Below, in pieces: positions 11,357 to 22,925 of a stretch of DNA of 64,000 nucleotides. Made by a program: the position numbers and the translations under genes. The notes beneath the pieces were generated by a model. It had not been told where the DNA came from, searched no databases, and saw only the letters and a program-made list of their open reading frames with translations. How positions within the stretch are numbered: the first letter of the stretch is position 1; each line of letters begins with the position of its first letter. This stretch comes from Steromphala cineraria (Eukaryota > Mollusca > Gastropoda > Trochida > Trochidae). The stretch is from NCBI GenBank assembly GCA_916613615.1, contig OU744735.1, forward strand, positions 56,355,582-56,419,581, read 5' to 3'.

Positions 11357-11720
11357 TTAAAGGGGCAGTAGCACGTTTTTTTATAATTTTATATTTTAAA
11401 ATTTCCACTGATAATTATAAGTTAATGCTAAATGTATTATTTTGACAGTGTCAAAAATCTTATTACACAAGCTAATCATCCATAGTCAGAGGACAAAGTA
11501 TGAAGATTCTCATAAAATTCATTGGCGGCCATTTTATGTGAACACCTTTAATTCATTTTGTGTAAGAAAAAGGAACCGCATGGCTAAACTTTACGTTATA
11601 TATTTGAATTATTACTACTCCATTTAGTCTAAATACATTGTCTTTCAATTGGAACCATTAATTTTCATTTTCCTGACATCACCTTATATTCCCCCTAAAA
11701 ACGTGCTACTGCCCCTTTAA
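11357..11720 (+). mobile_element. TTAA-flanked MITE, family A (full copy)
   Basis: Ends TTAA|AGGGGCAGTAGCACG and CGTGCTACTGCCCCT|TTAA, with TTAA on each side. It is in opposite orientation to the copies at 1324 and 12754. It lies in the first intron of the SRCR gene, and its right third is included in the 529-bp tandem duplication. A short open frame inside (11442-11627) recurs only as part of the repeat and is not a gene. Confidence 0.9.
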
Positions 11721-12177
11721 AGACCCATTATCATACTGCTATATTTAAAAAAATACTTAAATGTATTCGTGGTATTGCGACCAGCCATGAGGAGATAGGA
11801 CCAAAATTGATTAAATAGGAGACAGTTTAGCAACATGACTGAAATGCAAGCCCCGGCATGTCGACATAAAGGCTTCAAAGGCGTATTCTATATTTTTATT
11901 TTTCTCAGACTCAGGCATTAATTGCCGCCCAAGTTGATACCCATCAGACGCATTAGCGATAACTGAGACGCGTTGTAAAACCTACACACATAATGATGAT
12001 GTCACCGAAAACGGGTTCGTTGAAATCTATGACACTTTTGTAGAGGGTACTGTACTGTAGAAGGGACGTCGAATGAAGTATTTATGCTGATTGAAACATG
12101 TACATATGATATCTAACTTTCGACGAAAGATTGTTCTACCGGGTGATGTATTTCTTTTCTCAATAGCTTCATTTCAC
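11649..12177. repeat. Tandem duplication, unit 1 (529 bp)
   Basis: This unit is followed directly by a near-identical second unit at 12178-12711. It starts inside the family-A MITE at TTGGAACCATTAATTTTCAT and ends ...CTTCATTTCAC. Confidence 0.95.
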
Positions 12178-12711
12178 TTGGAACCATTAATTTTCATTTT
12201 CCTGACATCACCTTATATTCCCCCTAAAAACGTGCTACTGCCCCTTTAAAGACCCATTATCATACTGCTATATTTAAAAAAATACTTAAATGTATTCGTG
12301 GTATTGCGACCAGCCATGAGGAGATAGGACCAAAATTGATTAAATAGGAGACAGTTTACCAACATGACTGAAATGCAAGCCCCGGCATGTCGACATAAAG
12401 GCTTCAAAGGCGTATTCTATATTTTTATTTTTCTCAGACTCAGGCATTAATTGCCGCCCAAGTTGATACCCATCAGACGCATTAGCGATAACTGAGACGC
12501 GTTGTAAAACCTACACACATGTCATAATGATGATGTCACCGAAAACGGGTTCGTTGAAATCTATGACACTTTTGTAGAGGGTACTGTACTGTAGAGGGGA
12601 CGTCGAATGAAGTATTTATGCTGATTAAAACATGTACATATGATATCTAACTTTCGACGAAAGATTGTTCTACCGGGTGATGTATTTCTTTTCTCAATAG
12701 CTTCATTTCAC
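12178..12711. repeat. Tandem duplication, unit 2 (534 bp)
   Basis: It differs from unit 1 by three substitutions that I could find and a 5-nt GTCAT insertion, about 99% identity. It therefore carries an extra right end of the family-A MITE at 12178-12250. The duplication is recent, or an assembly or allelic artefact. Confidence 0.95.
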
Positions 12712-12753
12712 AACGAACCGCATGCAAGTATGATAATGAAGCAAAATGAAGCT

Positions 12754-13112
12754 TTAAAGGGGCAGTAGCACTTTTATAGGGGGAATATAAGGTGATGTCA
12801 GGAAAATGAAAATTAATGGTTCCAATTCCAATGTATTTAAACTAAATGGAGTAATAATAATTCAAATATATAATGTAAAGTTTAACCCTGCGATTCCCTT
12901 TTCTTACATAAAATGAATTAAAGGTGTTCACACAAAATGGCCGTCAATGGATTTTAGGTGAATCATCATACATTGTCCTCTGATTATGACTGATTGGCTT
13001 GTGTTATGAGATTTATTTCGCTATCAAAATAATACATTAAGCATTAACTTACAATCAGCAGTGAAAATTCTAAAATATAAAATTATCAAAAAACGTGCTA
13101 CTGCCCCTTTAA
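12754..13112 (-). mobile_element. TTAA-flanked MITE, family A (full copy)
   Basis: TTAA|AGGGGCAGTAGCAC at the left and GTGCTACTGCCCCT|TTAA at the right. It is in the same orientation as the 1324 copy and about 40 bp after the tandem duplication. Noncoding. Confidence 0.9.
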
Positions 13113-13344
13113 AGGGCGTTTACGTTAGTATGAAAGTCAACAGATACTTTCAAAAAAAATTCAGTGTCACTTCAGCAGCTGCTGTTGCTCCTTCAGGTAA
13201 TGATGAAGACAAAACAATGATATACTGACTGCAAATGTAACAAATCGTTTTCGAATCTTCAATATTCACAATGGTTGACATTTAGATATTGTTAGAGATA
13301 ATGTATCATTGTTATATTTGGGATCACTCTATCTTGATCACTCT

Positions 13345-13440
13345 CCTTGTGGGATTTGAAACCACACCCTCAAAGTCTTGTAACACCTCCAGTAATGACC
13401 AAACCAGCGGCTCACCGCCTCGCCTATATCGTCTTAGTCC
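13345..13440 (-). repeat. tRNA-like SINE head with Pol III boxes
   Basis: On the minus strand TAGGCGAGGCGGTGAGCCG resembles an A-box region. About 50 nt later GGTTTCAAATCCC (complement of 13350-13362) fits the B-box consensus. The sequence does not fold obviously as a complete tRNA, so I read it as a tRNA-derived SINE remnant and not a tRNA gene. Confidence 0.35.
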
Positions 13441-13925
13441 GAGTGTAAGAACTTGTAGGCTACTATTAGGGATAGTGTGACAATGTTACATGTTACAACG
13501 TTTACATCGTTCTTACATTTGTATCAAATATTTCGCGACTGGGGCGGTTTTCAAATACAGTTATTTTAGCGTCTTGACCATAGAGTTCTTTTATCTTTCA
13601 TGTATAAATCATATGACGTAAGTAGCGTTGACCATATATAACACATAAAGCACAGATAAGTATTCTCATTATCATGAATCAGTATTCTCTTACCTAAATT
13701 CCATATATGTATATAACATAACAAATAAAGTTTGTAAGAAAACAATCAGCATAATTACATCGCCTTTCTTAAAAGGAACAAATATGACTTAGATATAAAG
13801 CTGTTGGTCTCTTATGAAGGATTTTATTGAGAAAAATAAAATATTGTGTTTTCGACATTTTGACCCCAGGTCACTTCAATTCCCTGACAAATATGCACTT
13901 GCAAAAACTACGGTTCAGTACAACT

Positions 13926-13926
<1 letters not shown>

Positions 13927-13957
<31 letters not shown>
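13927..13957 (+). repeat. (AAT)n microsatellite
   Basis: About ten perfect AAT units. Confidence 0.95.
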
Positions 13958-13958
<1 letters not shown>

Positions 13959-14094
13959 TTAACGCCTAGTATCCAGTCCAGGACTGCTCAACGGCGATAC
14001 AATGGCTGTACAATGTATATTATTACCCAGAAGATTCTTTCTAAAGATTTTATTGAAAACAAAAAATAGTTGTCATCAATCAGTATTCACTTAC

Positions 14095-14146
14095 CTCCTT
14101 CGACAAGCAAAGCAGTACAAAGGATGACAAGGCATGCTGTCCACAT
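14095..14146 (-). CDS. Signal-peptide exon of the SRCR gene
   Basis: On the minus strand an ATG at 14146 opens 17 codons, MWTACLVILCTALLVEG, a short hydrophobic core typical of a secretory signal. It ends G|GTAAGTG at 14095 in phase 1. The next compatible exon on the same strand is the SRCR exon at 10671, which also enters in phase 1 (joining codon Glu). The 52-nt exon is too short to stand out as an open frame. The 5' UTR lies upstream (above 14146). The three matching signals make the link likely although the intron is about 3.4 kb. Confidence 0.7.
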
Positions 14147-14169
14147 GACTCGGTTCAGCCCCTGGAGTC

Positions 14170-15850
14170 AAAGATGGACACCGTGAGAATATACACTGCT
14201 TACTACTCAGCAACTGTGAGGGTTCATTTAGATGGCTTGTGTTTCAATGCATGTTATTCTGAACCAGGAAGAAAAATGGATCTGTAAAAGGAGTTGTTGG
14301 GAATCCAGAGGTATCTCCTTTTATGGTCTTATTTCATCTTCCTGGTATTGAATTACATGCATTACAACACAAGCCGTTTACACAGGGAAGATATATAATT
14401 ATAACATAAAGGTCAAGCTCTATGAAACAGAATAAGTAGTTGAGAAAGCCGAGCTATCTCTTCCGCAAATGACATTATATGTATAGATTATACTTATCTC
14501 AACTCAATTTAAGCGTTTTCTATCACTGTTTTATTTAGACGATTCCTTGTCATAATATCCATACATCACATCAAAAGCAACACATATTGTTAAAGTATGA
14601 AGAACACAAAAATTATCTGCATACATTATCAAAATACAAAGTAACACCGGAAAAAAAATTATGAGTAAGTTTGCTCACAAGATTATCATTTTTAGTCTTT
14701 AAAGATATAATAAATTGTGAATTTTAGATCTCAATGATTAAATTGATCCTTTTTAAATCCATAGAAAACAATTGATAAAAAATGACGCGCTAATATATCT
14801 GTCAAATTCATCACTTTGTACCAAATATCGTTAACTTATGCACCAATATTTTCAAACTTTCCAAAAATATCAATACACAGGCAACTGAGAAATACTCTAG
14901 AGAAAGATAGCATTATTTTTATAAGGATGACAAACATACAACACTAAATGATCAAAACCTTAAGGCATCATTGTTCAATATTCATGTTTATGTAAAAAAT
15001 ATTCAAACTTTGTAAATTACTATTTACCTTTAAGTTAGATATAATGATATACATAACAGTATAGAGGTTTATTGTATTTCAGTACAGTACATGAAAGCAG
15101 TCAGTTTGTATAGGACAATATCAGATTGCCTAACTTGATTTGAGCATTTTATACAAGTAGACGGCTAGGCGGAGCAACACGTTAGTGTTTGTTGTTGATA
15201 ACAAGGAAATAAAATGTTGAGTACATGGATGTTCATAATAGTATTATGGTAGATAATATTCTCGAATTTGTGCCTAAAATTAACATATAAACAAAACATG
15301 ATATTCATCTTCTTCACTTTCTCAGCAAAACGGACATATTACATCAACAGTTTAAAAACATATTTGTATGTAGTTACTTTAAAATTATTTGAACAACATC
15401 TGAATTAAGTTAATGTTAATGTTAATGTTAAGTTCTAACAGTTAACAGATTTTACTCAAGTCAAATATCTTTCTGTATTAAGCTGAGTTTTAAATGTACA
15501 GTAAGTAGACAGAAGTGTAGAATAGCTTGCATCCTGGCTCCAGTTTATTTAATGTATATCTAATACACGTTGCTGAAATTTTGAAATAAATAACTTGCTA
15601 TTTCCAACTGTTTGACATAACCAAACAAACCAAAAAAGCCATAGGAAAATATAAACAACCTAACTGCTGTTGCCCAATTTCTATAACATAAATCATCATA
15701 TATTTTCATCAATAAAATACACGGCTTAACATACCTTTTATTATTCATACTGACTATCTTCAATCAGAAGCTTATAATCCTAAGCTGTCGATTAATAAAA
15801 AAAGAATGGCATCCACATTCGCCTAAGACTGTCAAGTTGCTTCTAGAGGT
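14170..15850. other. No recognisable gene
   Basis: AT-rich sequence upstream of the SRCR start exon, which may contain its promoter, although no TATA or initiator arrangement is convincing. Short frames here lack protein-like features. Confidence 0.4.
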
Positions 15851-15856
15851 TTTCTT

Positions 15857-16545
15857 TCAATCGTCCCCCGAACCGTACATCAAACTTGGCTGGAATTTCC
15901 TACCAAAAATTACAAAACATGTATTGATATCCACATTTTCGTATCTATGAATCATTCTTTTACAGGGACTTAATGCTTTTTCTGTATGTTTGTCCAATTT
16001 TTTTCTACATGAAAAAGTGATACCTAAATATTCCTGATAAGAAACAACCTCCATAGATTTTCCAGCATATACCCAATTTCCCTCCCTGTTTAAAAACAAT
16101 TATTGTTGTTTTGTCTAGATTTACTGTTAAACCCCATTTAGCACATATTCCTCTAAAATATCTATTTTTCTCTGTAGGCTAACAACTGACATGACAAGCA
16201 GAATTACATCATCAGCAAACAAAAGCAAACATATTTCTTCAATATCAGTATCCTCAAAAGTACCCCGTGTGTCAGATTGAACAATAGTTGTAGCTTATTC
16301 TTCAATAAACATTAGAAATAGAATGGGAGACAACATACATCCCTGTCTTACACCTCGGGAAGATGAAAATATTTCTGTAAACTGACATGGTGAACATCGC
16401 ACACAACCTTTTACAATCGAATTCATATTATCCAAACAACTTATGTATTTTATCATGGATGCCTTTCCTCGGTAATTGGAAGTGAAGCTTAGCTTTATCC
16501 TCAAAGTCAAGAGCTTTTTCGAAATCTATAAAAAATACAATATAT
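15857..16545 (-). pseudogene. Degraded LINE reverse transcriptase fragment
   Basis: Reading the minus strand with frame changes gives FIDFEKALD (RT motif), then SSSRGVRQGCMLSPILFLMF, and further on VSYQEYLGITFSCRKKLDKH. These appear in the correct order for a LINE RT. The segment between them, which should hold YADD, has stops. It is a dead relic. Confidence 0.65.
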
Positions 16546-16763
16546 TGATTTATATTGGTCGAGGAAGGTGGTCACCGACAATGATCAAATCTTATGTTGA
16601 CCGCGGGAAACGTCACGCGAGGTCAACATAACACTCAAATGACCTGGAGCTAAGAATAGATCGCCACCACGAGGAGCGCCGTAAAGAGTTGCTTCCACAA
16701 AAACTTAAAATAATTGAATAGTTTTAAAAAAATAACTGAAACTTTCATAAATCATATAATAAA

Positions 16764-16895
16764 ACAGTTGTTGACTTCAGTTATCGGTGAATCAAATGGT
16801 TTATTGACCTCTGAAACTTATCGCCTCGGTGAACATAGCTGTTCCGAGGTCAATAAACCATTGGATTCACTTCAACTGAAGTCAATAATTGTATA
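16764..16895. repeat. Near-perfect hairpin (about 45-bp arms)
   Basis: A left arm containing GACTTCAGTTATCGGTGAAT and GGTTTATTGACCTC is mirrored by GAGGTCAATAAACC and ATTCACTTCAACTGAAGTC on the right, with a spacer of about 25 bp. A related CACCGACAATGATC...GTTGACC segment lies just before it (about 16570-16630). Probably a foldback MITE. Confidence 0.6.
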
Positions 16896-17640
16896 ATGCT
16901 ACATTTCATTATCTTCAAAACGACTACTTAATTACGTTTGACACAATTACCCGGTTTTTGATCACAATCGCTATGTCATTCCTTCCTTTTGCAACTCTAC
17001 GACGCCTTGATATGGTAATTTCCTGAAAATGTATATACATCCCGATCAGATGACACTATTGGTTAAGTTTAGCATATATGATACCGGACAACTTATGAAG
17101 TGGCTCTTTCATGATGTCAATGACGCATAAGTATGGATAGAGCCTTGGTATATTTCTGTTGTATACAATCTTGATCAATGCATGAAGATGGTCCTGAAAT
17201 GACGTGCCTTTCATGAAACCAAGTAGTTAAGCTGTTCTTGTTCTAGTCGATTTCTTACTCTTGTGTTTAAAATGTTTCATATTGAACTAAAAGAAGGCTT
17301 ATTCCTTTCTAGTTGGGAATCTTAGATCATTTAACTTATGTATCGGTGTTATTACTATCGCTATAACCTAAACAAGGTATCGGTCATACCCTTAGATATT
17401 AATACAATTAGTATTCCCAAACACTTCAGTTGTAAAAAAACTCCTTGTTTTATCTAATTTCCTGGATGGCTCATGTGACTTCAAGCTTTGAGAACAAATT
17501 ATTTACCTTTAAATGATTCATTAGTAGGTTCACAGGATTTTTAAGTGAATTGTAATTTCGGCATTGGAATCATCTACCGGTAGTTCTTGTGTCGCTGAAA
17601 TCTTTCCTCAATCTTTTCATGAAGAAGTATGATCTGAAGT
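16896..17640. other. No recognisable feature
   Basis: Between two LINE relics; weak RT-like translation is possible but not supported by motifs. Confidence 0.35.
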
Positions 17641-17649
17641 AGCATTGCC

Positions 17650-18410
17650 ACTGCCATTGCCACTAATAAGCTAGGAATTGAATTTGCGATGATAGCCTTG
17701 AAATGAAAGGGAGCCTCATTAGCCTGGGATGCGGAACAACTGTGTGCCCTACTCCTTGGTAAGGCAGAGTAAACACAAGACCAAGGTATCTTTATTTATT
17801 AACCACCTCGATGATTTTACCTTTGTTGTACAACCTTTCATACAGAGGACCACATCGCCGTAATTTTGGATTGCTTAAGTTTATTTTCATTCCTTTTTCA
17901 TCGCAGAACTTTACAAATACTTTAATTGTCTGCGTAGCTGAACAACAGAATCACTAACACTAGACACACCATCAGCAACTGCATTTGGACTATCTTGAGA
18001 TATGAAAATACAATTGCAACCGTTTTTCTCAATCATTCAGGATAACTGAATAATGAAAATAATTAATATTATAGGGCTCAAAATCCAGCTTTGCCTTGTT
18101 TCAATATTACACTGGAACATTTTTTTATCCCCTTTGATGTTCCAACACAAGATGAAAGAGCAGAATAAATTGAAATAAGAAATCTTAAAAAATAGCCATT
18201 AACACCTATATCACATAGCCTCTTAAGCACGACGCTTATGCTTATGCAATTAAAAGCCTTGCTAAAATCAATGAACATACAATAAAACATGCTTTTTTTA
18301 GATATTTTTCTGAATCATCCCTTTCAAAGAAAATATTTGATGAATCACTTGAATCTTTTGGCCTGAACCCAGCTTGAAAACCATTCATCTTATCATTATA
18401 TGTTTTCAAC
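17650..18410 (-). pseudogene. Degraded LINE reverse transcriptase fragment
   Basis: Minus-strand reading across frames gives NGFQAGFRPKDSS, then FIDFSKAFN and LKRLCDIGVNG, then FVKFCDEKGMKINLS and IEVV..RYLGLVF, in the order of LINE RT blocks. At least three frame changes and several stops are present. It is a separate copy from the relic at 15857-16545, because each has its own FIDF motif. Confidence 0.65.
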
Positions 18411-18412
18411 CT

Positions 18413-18440
18413 CTAATAATAATAATAATAATAATAATAA
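18413..18440 (+). repeat. (AAT)n microsatellite
   Basis: About nine AAT units at the edge of the LINE relic. Confidence 0.9.
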
Positions 18441-18748
18441 ATTTAAACCTTACCACTTGTAGTTGAACAATTGTGATTGAATTGTATTTGTAGTTAATTG
18501 AAATTACTGATGTTTTATATATAAATGTATTGATAAGTGAATGAATGGAGTAATACTTATCTTTTTGGTTTGAAATACTTAGTCCGTTATTTGTCGTTGT
18601 TTCCAGCGATGTTATCTTCGCAATGTGCGTTTTTTCTTTCTTGAAGGTCGTCTGATTGGTATTGTACCTATGCAAAGTGCAGGGTAGAATACCTGTCCTC
18701 CCCACTGAACCCGATTCAGAACCAGGCAGTGAGGGTTTTGAGGGTTGG

Positions 18749-19564
18749 CAATCTAAATAAATTTAGATCAACAGGTTTAATATTTGGTCATACTGTTGAT
18801 CTAATATTGACCAGTGTAAGAGGTCGTCCCGGTGACCTTTCGTATGCAAATAACGAATTCGCGATTTGATCAATCAAATTCGACGTTACAAACAGTTCAT
18901 AGTCGCTCATTCAATGTGTGAACCGAAGAAATATGTGATAGCTAATGGTCTGTTCTCAATAACGGTGTGCATTGTGAAAAATAGATCTAGTTTTTGATAC
19001 TGATAATAAAAATTTCAGTAGGTTGGTTTTTTTTTGGTTGTATGAAACATTTTTAGATTTATGATTGACAAAAAATCACTATTTTTTAAATTATTTGGAT
19101 AGAAACGAAAGAAATTAGTACAAACGAGTTTGATAAAAAATAGGAGTTACCTCCCCTTGCATGAGGATTTTCGTAAATATTGACATTTATCATGCTCTTA
19201 CTTTATTATTATTATTCGCCACATTAGTATCTGTGCGATGTGCAATTATCATTTGTCATTGACAACTAGCAAATACGCTAATCATTGTAAAATGAAAAAA
19301 TATAATCTATTAATACATCCAAGCAATCGGATTGTTCATCGAAATGGTTGATCTGCTCCGCTCCGAATGACAGAGCTCCGAACATCATCCACTTCAAAAG
19401 ATGTGCTGCTGAGTTTTTTAAACTTCCAGCGAGCTAGGGCAACTTTTCTGATTGGCCGAGAGGCTGATTTCAGAGGTCAGCGGGATGACCCGCCTTACGG
19501 GCCAATCTTAGATCAACATGTATGACCAAATATAAAACCTGTTGATCTAAATTTATTTAGATTG
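18749..19564. mobile_element. TIR element with 9-bp target duplication (Mutator-like MITE)
   Basis: The element begins CAATCTAAATAAATTTAGAT and ends with the exact inverse. The inverted similarity extends about 60 bp inward, including GATCAACAGGTTT. The flanks carry GAGGGTTGG at 18740-18748 and again at 19565-19573. A 9-bp duplication with long inverted repeats is characteristic of Mutator-like elements. The 816-bp body has no transposase. Confidence 0.85.
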
Positions 19565-20054
19565 GAGGGTTGGTACTGAGAAAATTACCAGTTATACTTT
19601 AGTAAAGCGCCGGGGGTAGCCACACCGTGCACGTTTAATGAAGAGTTTTAACCATTTTGCCCTGTGCCCAAGTCCTACCAGTTATCCCAAATATGGTAGT
19701 AATAAATATTATGTTAGGTGATAGGTGGAAATCTCCCGTTGGGAGCCTACATGCCTGTTTGTATAGGCTTGCGCGAGTGGGCCCGAGATAATGTATCTCG
19801 TGAACCCATCTCATCAACCATCTCTGGTCCCAGGTCGCCATGATCACACTTACCAGTCGAAGGAGGTTTAAGAGATCAGTCTCGCTTGTATAGGGTCCTT
19901 CTGGGAGTTTTACCCGTGGGGTGGTTGTTTGGGTTTGGTGACCCTTAAATTGGGTAGAGGATGTGGGGTGGGTAGGTAAGGGTTAGGAGTTTGCGTGTAA
20001 GGCTAGGTGGTTAATTATAATGTTTTATATAATTTAGTTTGTAGTAGGAATACT

Positions 20055-20482
20055 CACTGTGTATAACCGTACACCGGAACTAGCGAGGTGTACGGCGGAG
20101 AAATGTTGCTAGCGAGGAGCCGAAATCGAAAGTTAGGTAATATTTTACTTCATAACTTTAGAATAATCAACATCATGTGGTAATTTTAGCACACATACTT
20201 AGTAAAATGTATGTGCTTGTCATTCTGTATCCAAGAGACAGTAACAATGACAGTTGCGAGTAATACTGTTGTTAGTAACATATTTGCTATCTCTGACTAT
20301 GAACAGGATATGACATTAAATAGTTATGTCTCGGAAAGCTATTGACATGATAATAACATAGAAAAGGTTGATGAAACGGCGATGATTGCTTTTTAAGTGA
20401 TCCCGTTTGCGATCACGCTCCTCGCTAGCAACATTTCTCCGCCGTACACCTTGCTATTTCCGGTGTACGGTTATGCACAGTG
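20055..20482. mobile_element. Long-TIR MITE, family B, copy 2 (5-bp TSD ATACT)
   Basis: Starts CACTGTGTATAACC and ends GCACAGTG, with ATACT at 20050-20054 and at 20483-20487. It is highly similar to the copy at 3045-3470 along its length, with a few substitutions and small indels. Noncoding. Confidence 0.9.
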
Positions 20483-20499
20483 ATACTGAAAGGTACTGG

Positions 20500-21290
20500 T
20501 AATTTTTGGTATTGGCTAACAGTTTTTGTGGGTTGTTAGCGCTTACATTTTCCAGGAGTTGTCCCTTGTCTGTTTGGTATTTATCACATTGTGATGTATG
20601 GTGTCTTCGACATTACATTGATTGCATAGATTATTTCGTGCTTTCCCTATTTTGTGAAGATAAACCCCGTTGCAAACATTATTGAGTCTTAGTCTAGTTA
20701 TGGGTACACCAACCCTTCTAAAGTTGTGGAAGTTTTAAACCTTTTTAAGTTTTGTAGGTTGTACTTGATAGTACTGGGTATGTCCCCAGTTGCCTTTAAA
20801 GTTTGTGTTGTATTCATCCGTTGTAATTGATTTGACATTGATTTTTAATTTCTTTTTTAGTAAATGGTATGTTGACATTATTGCTGTTTTGCTGCTCGGT
20901 CGGCTCTTTCGTTGCCTGTTAGGCCTATTTTGGATGGCACCCATATGAATCTAACATTGTTGTTATCCTGAGTTAGATTATTATGCCCCTGGTAAATTTG
21001 ATGTAGAAGTTCATGACTATTTGTTTCGTTTTGTTTTGTATAGCTTGCAGTGAGCTGAGTAAATCTGAAAATATAGCAATATTTCTGTGTTTGTAGCCTT
21101 TGCTGATAATGAGAGCTTGTCGAGTAACTACAATTTCAGCTGTGAAGATAGAGGTTTTGTCTGGTAGTTTGAGGGATATATCTTCATTACCTGTGTGAGT
21201 GAAGGCTATCCCAGAGCCTACTCTTCCTTTTTCATCTTTAGAACAGTCAGTAAAGATTTGAATGTCATCAGTTTGATTGTAGTTTTTGTT
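20500..21290 (-). pseudogene. LINE RNase H domain and zinc knuckle remnant
   Basis: Minus-strand reading gives FTDCSKDEKGRVGSG, then TSIFTAEIVVTRQAL, IAIFSDLLSSLQAI and WVPSKIGLTGNERADRAAK. These are the consecutive motifs of retrotransposon RNase H (D, E, D and the late GNE-AD block). Further on, NLCNQCNVEDTIHH recalls the terminal zinc motif. RNase H after the RT is known for the I, Jockey and R1 groups of LINEs. The frame is broken by stops. Confidence 0.75.
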
Positions 21291-21549
21291 TTATATAGAT
21301 TTGAGTGTTACTGAGGTCGCTGAGGTTTGGGATTATTTTTGTCTATGAGGTCTTTCAATTTGATATCAACTTGGATATCGGGGATGTCTGGAGGTTTTAG
21401 GATATGCTTGGTATATGGGTCAGAAATAACGTCTATTGTATCAATGTCATATTTGTCTATGTTTTTTCATGGTAATACCAAATGGTGTTGGTATATTTTT
21501 TTACTCTTTTAGTACTTATTTGCTTTTCTCGAGTGATAATATTTTGTAA

Positions 21550-22740
21550 ACATGGCTTATGTTCTGATCTCGTTGTTGGGTTGGAGTTTAACGTCTTCTG
21601 TCACCATAAGGTGATGTCGCCGATGTAAGTTTTGATCTCCTTGCAATAACCGTATATATCCTCTATATAAGGGTCAGGTTATTAGCATCTTCTCACAGCA
21701 CAGTGCTTTGATAGTGGTAATTGGAAGGTTTCAAAAGCTGGCGGTTGGTGAATACACATATCTACAGATATTAGGTTTTAGAACTAATGTCATAACAAGC
21801 ACACAGCTCATATTAGCATTACGGTTCTCATGTCACTGTGCATTAACATCCTGTTACTGTATTTCAACATCACATCGAAATGAATTCAATCTCTTTTGAT
21901 TCCTCATCAATCGGGAAGAATCTAGAATTAACTATGATTTAATTGCATAAAACATCAAACACTTTAAAGTCAAACAGGTTTCTTTGGTAACTCATATTAA
22001 TGCACATGTCAATAAACTACATATGGACTACACAAAGAAAGGGGCAGATGGTTGAGGCGTACCAGAAAATGTCTCTGAATACTATACATATTCACAGCCG
22101 TCTGTCTCCTGATGAAACCACAAAGCAATCAGAACGTTATGGTATTTTACAAGACTAGAAAGTTTCATTCATCCCGTCTCGGGAGATAGTGTCGCCAGAG
22201 CAGGCAAGTACGCCTTTAGAAATATGCTGCAATATTGTTCAATACATTGCATTGTTTTTGGGGGATTATATTCAATATAAATTTAGACAGTTTAGGAAAC
22301 TATAATTTGTCCTTACTTCAAAGCATGCAGGTTTCTAAAGTATTCTGATCCAATGATTTATTTACCTTTCTTGATAGTTGAAACATCAATATTTAATATT
22401 ATTCATTTAAAATTGAAGTTATTTATTGTAGAATAAATGCAGACCTTTTACACACCCAATAATATAACAGCATAACTTAATTAGTTCTCTTTCACGAGAT
22501 TAATACTCTATAAATATTTTAGAATAAATCTACTGAATAACACTCTTAAAAATAGTGATTAATAAAATTGATTTTCTAAAAGAAAGCTGGCTCTGTGGGA
22601 GAACAGTAAAGTTAGAGAAACATGAGGGGAGCTAGCTAGTGTTTCCTTATCATAATCTTTACTTTCATATAAAAAAAACTATATTTCGAAAACCATTACC
22701 TATGAATATTAGCTGTTTGAGTGGCATTCTAGAGGTTGAT
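21550..22740. other. No recognisable gene
   Basis: Only short frames without motifs; nothing repeat-like was recognised. Confidence 0.4.
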
Positions 22741-22748
22741 GGTATAAG

Positions 22749-22925
22749 GAAGACATGAGTAATTCTATGGATGAACAACTTTTTTATTTGACAGTTGCTA
22801 CGTATCGGTATTGATTCTTATACCGTTTTCAAATAAATGGTGACAAACCAGGAGTACAACAATTTATACAGTTTGGTCTGATAATGAGAAAACAATAACA
22901 GTAACAACAGAATAAGGGTACAATT
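22749..22925 (+). repeat. Dispersed repeat shared with 28754-28880
   Basis: GAGTAATTCTATGGATGAAC and TTATACAGTTTGGT..GATAATGAGAAAA occur in the same order in both places, with diverged sequence between. This is an uncharacterised old interspersed repeat. Confidence 0.55.

Noticed and set aside
11442..11627. 61-codon frame, and a similar one at 27518-27709
   Set aside because: Both lie inside family-A MITEs and are conserved only because the repeat is.
13345..13440. Functional tRNA gene
   Set aside because: A- and B-box-like words are present but a full cloverleaf, anticodon stem and terminator are not evident.
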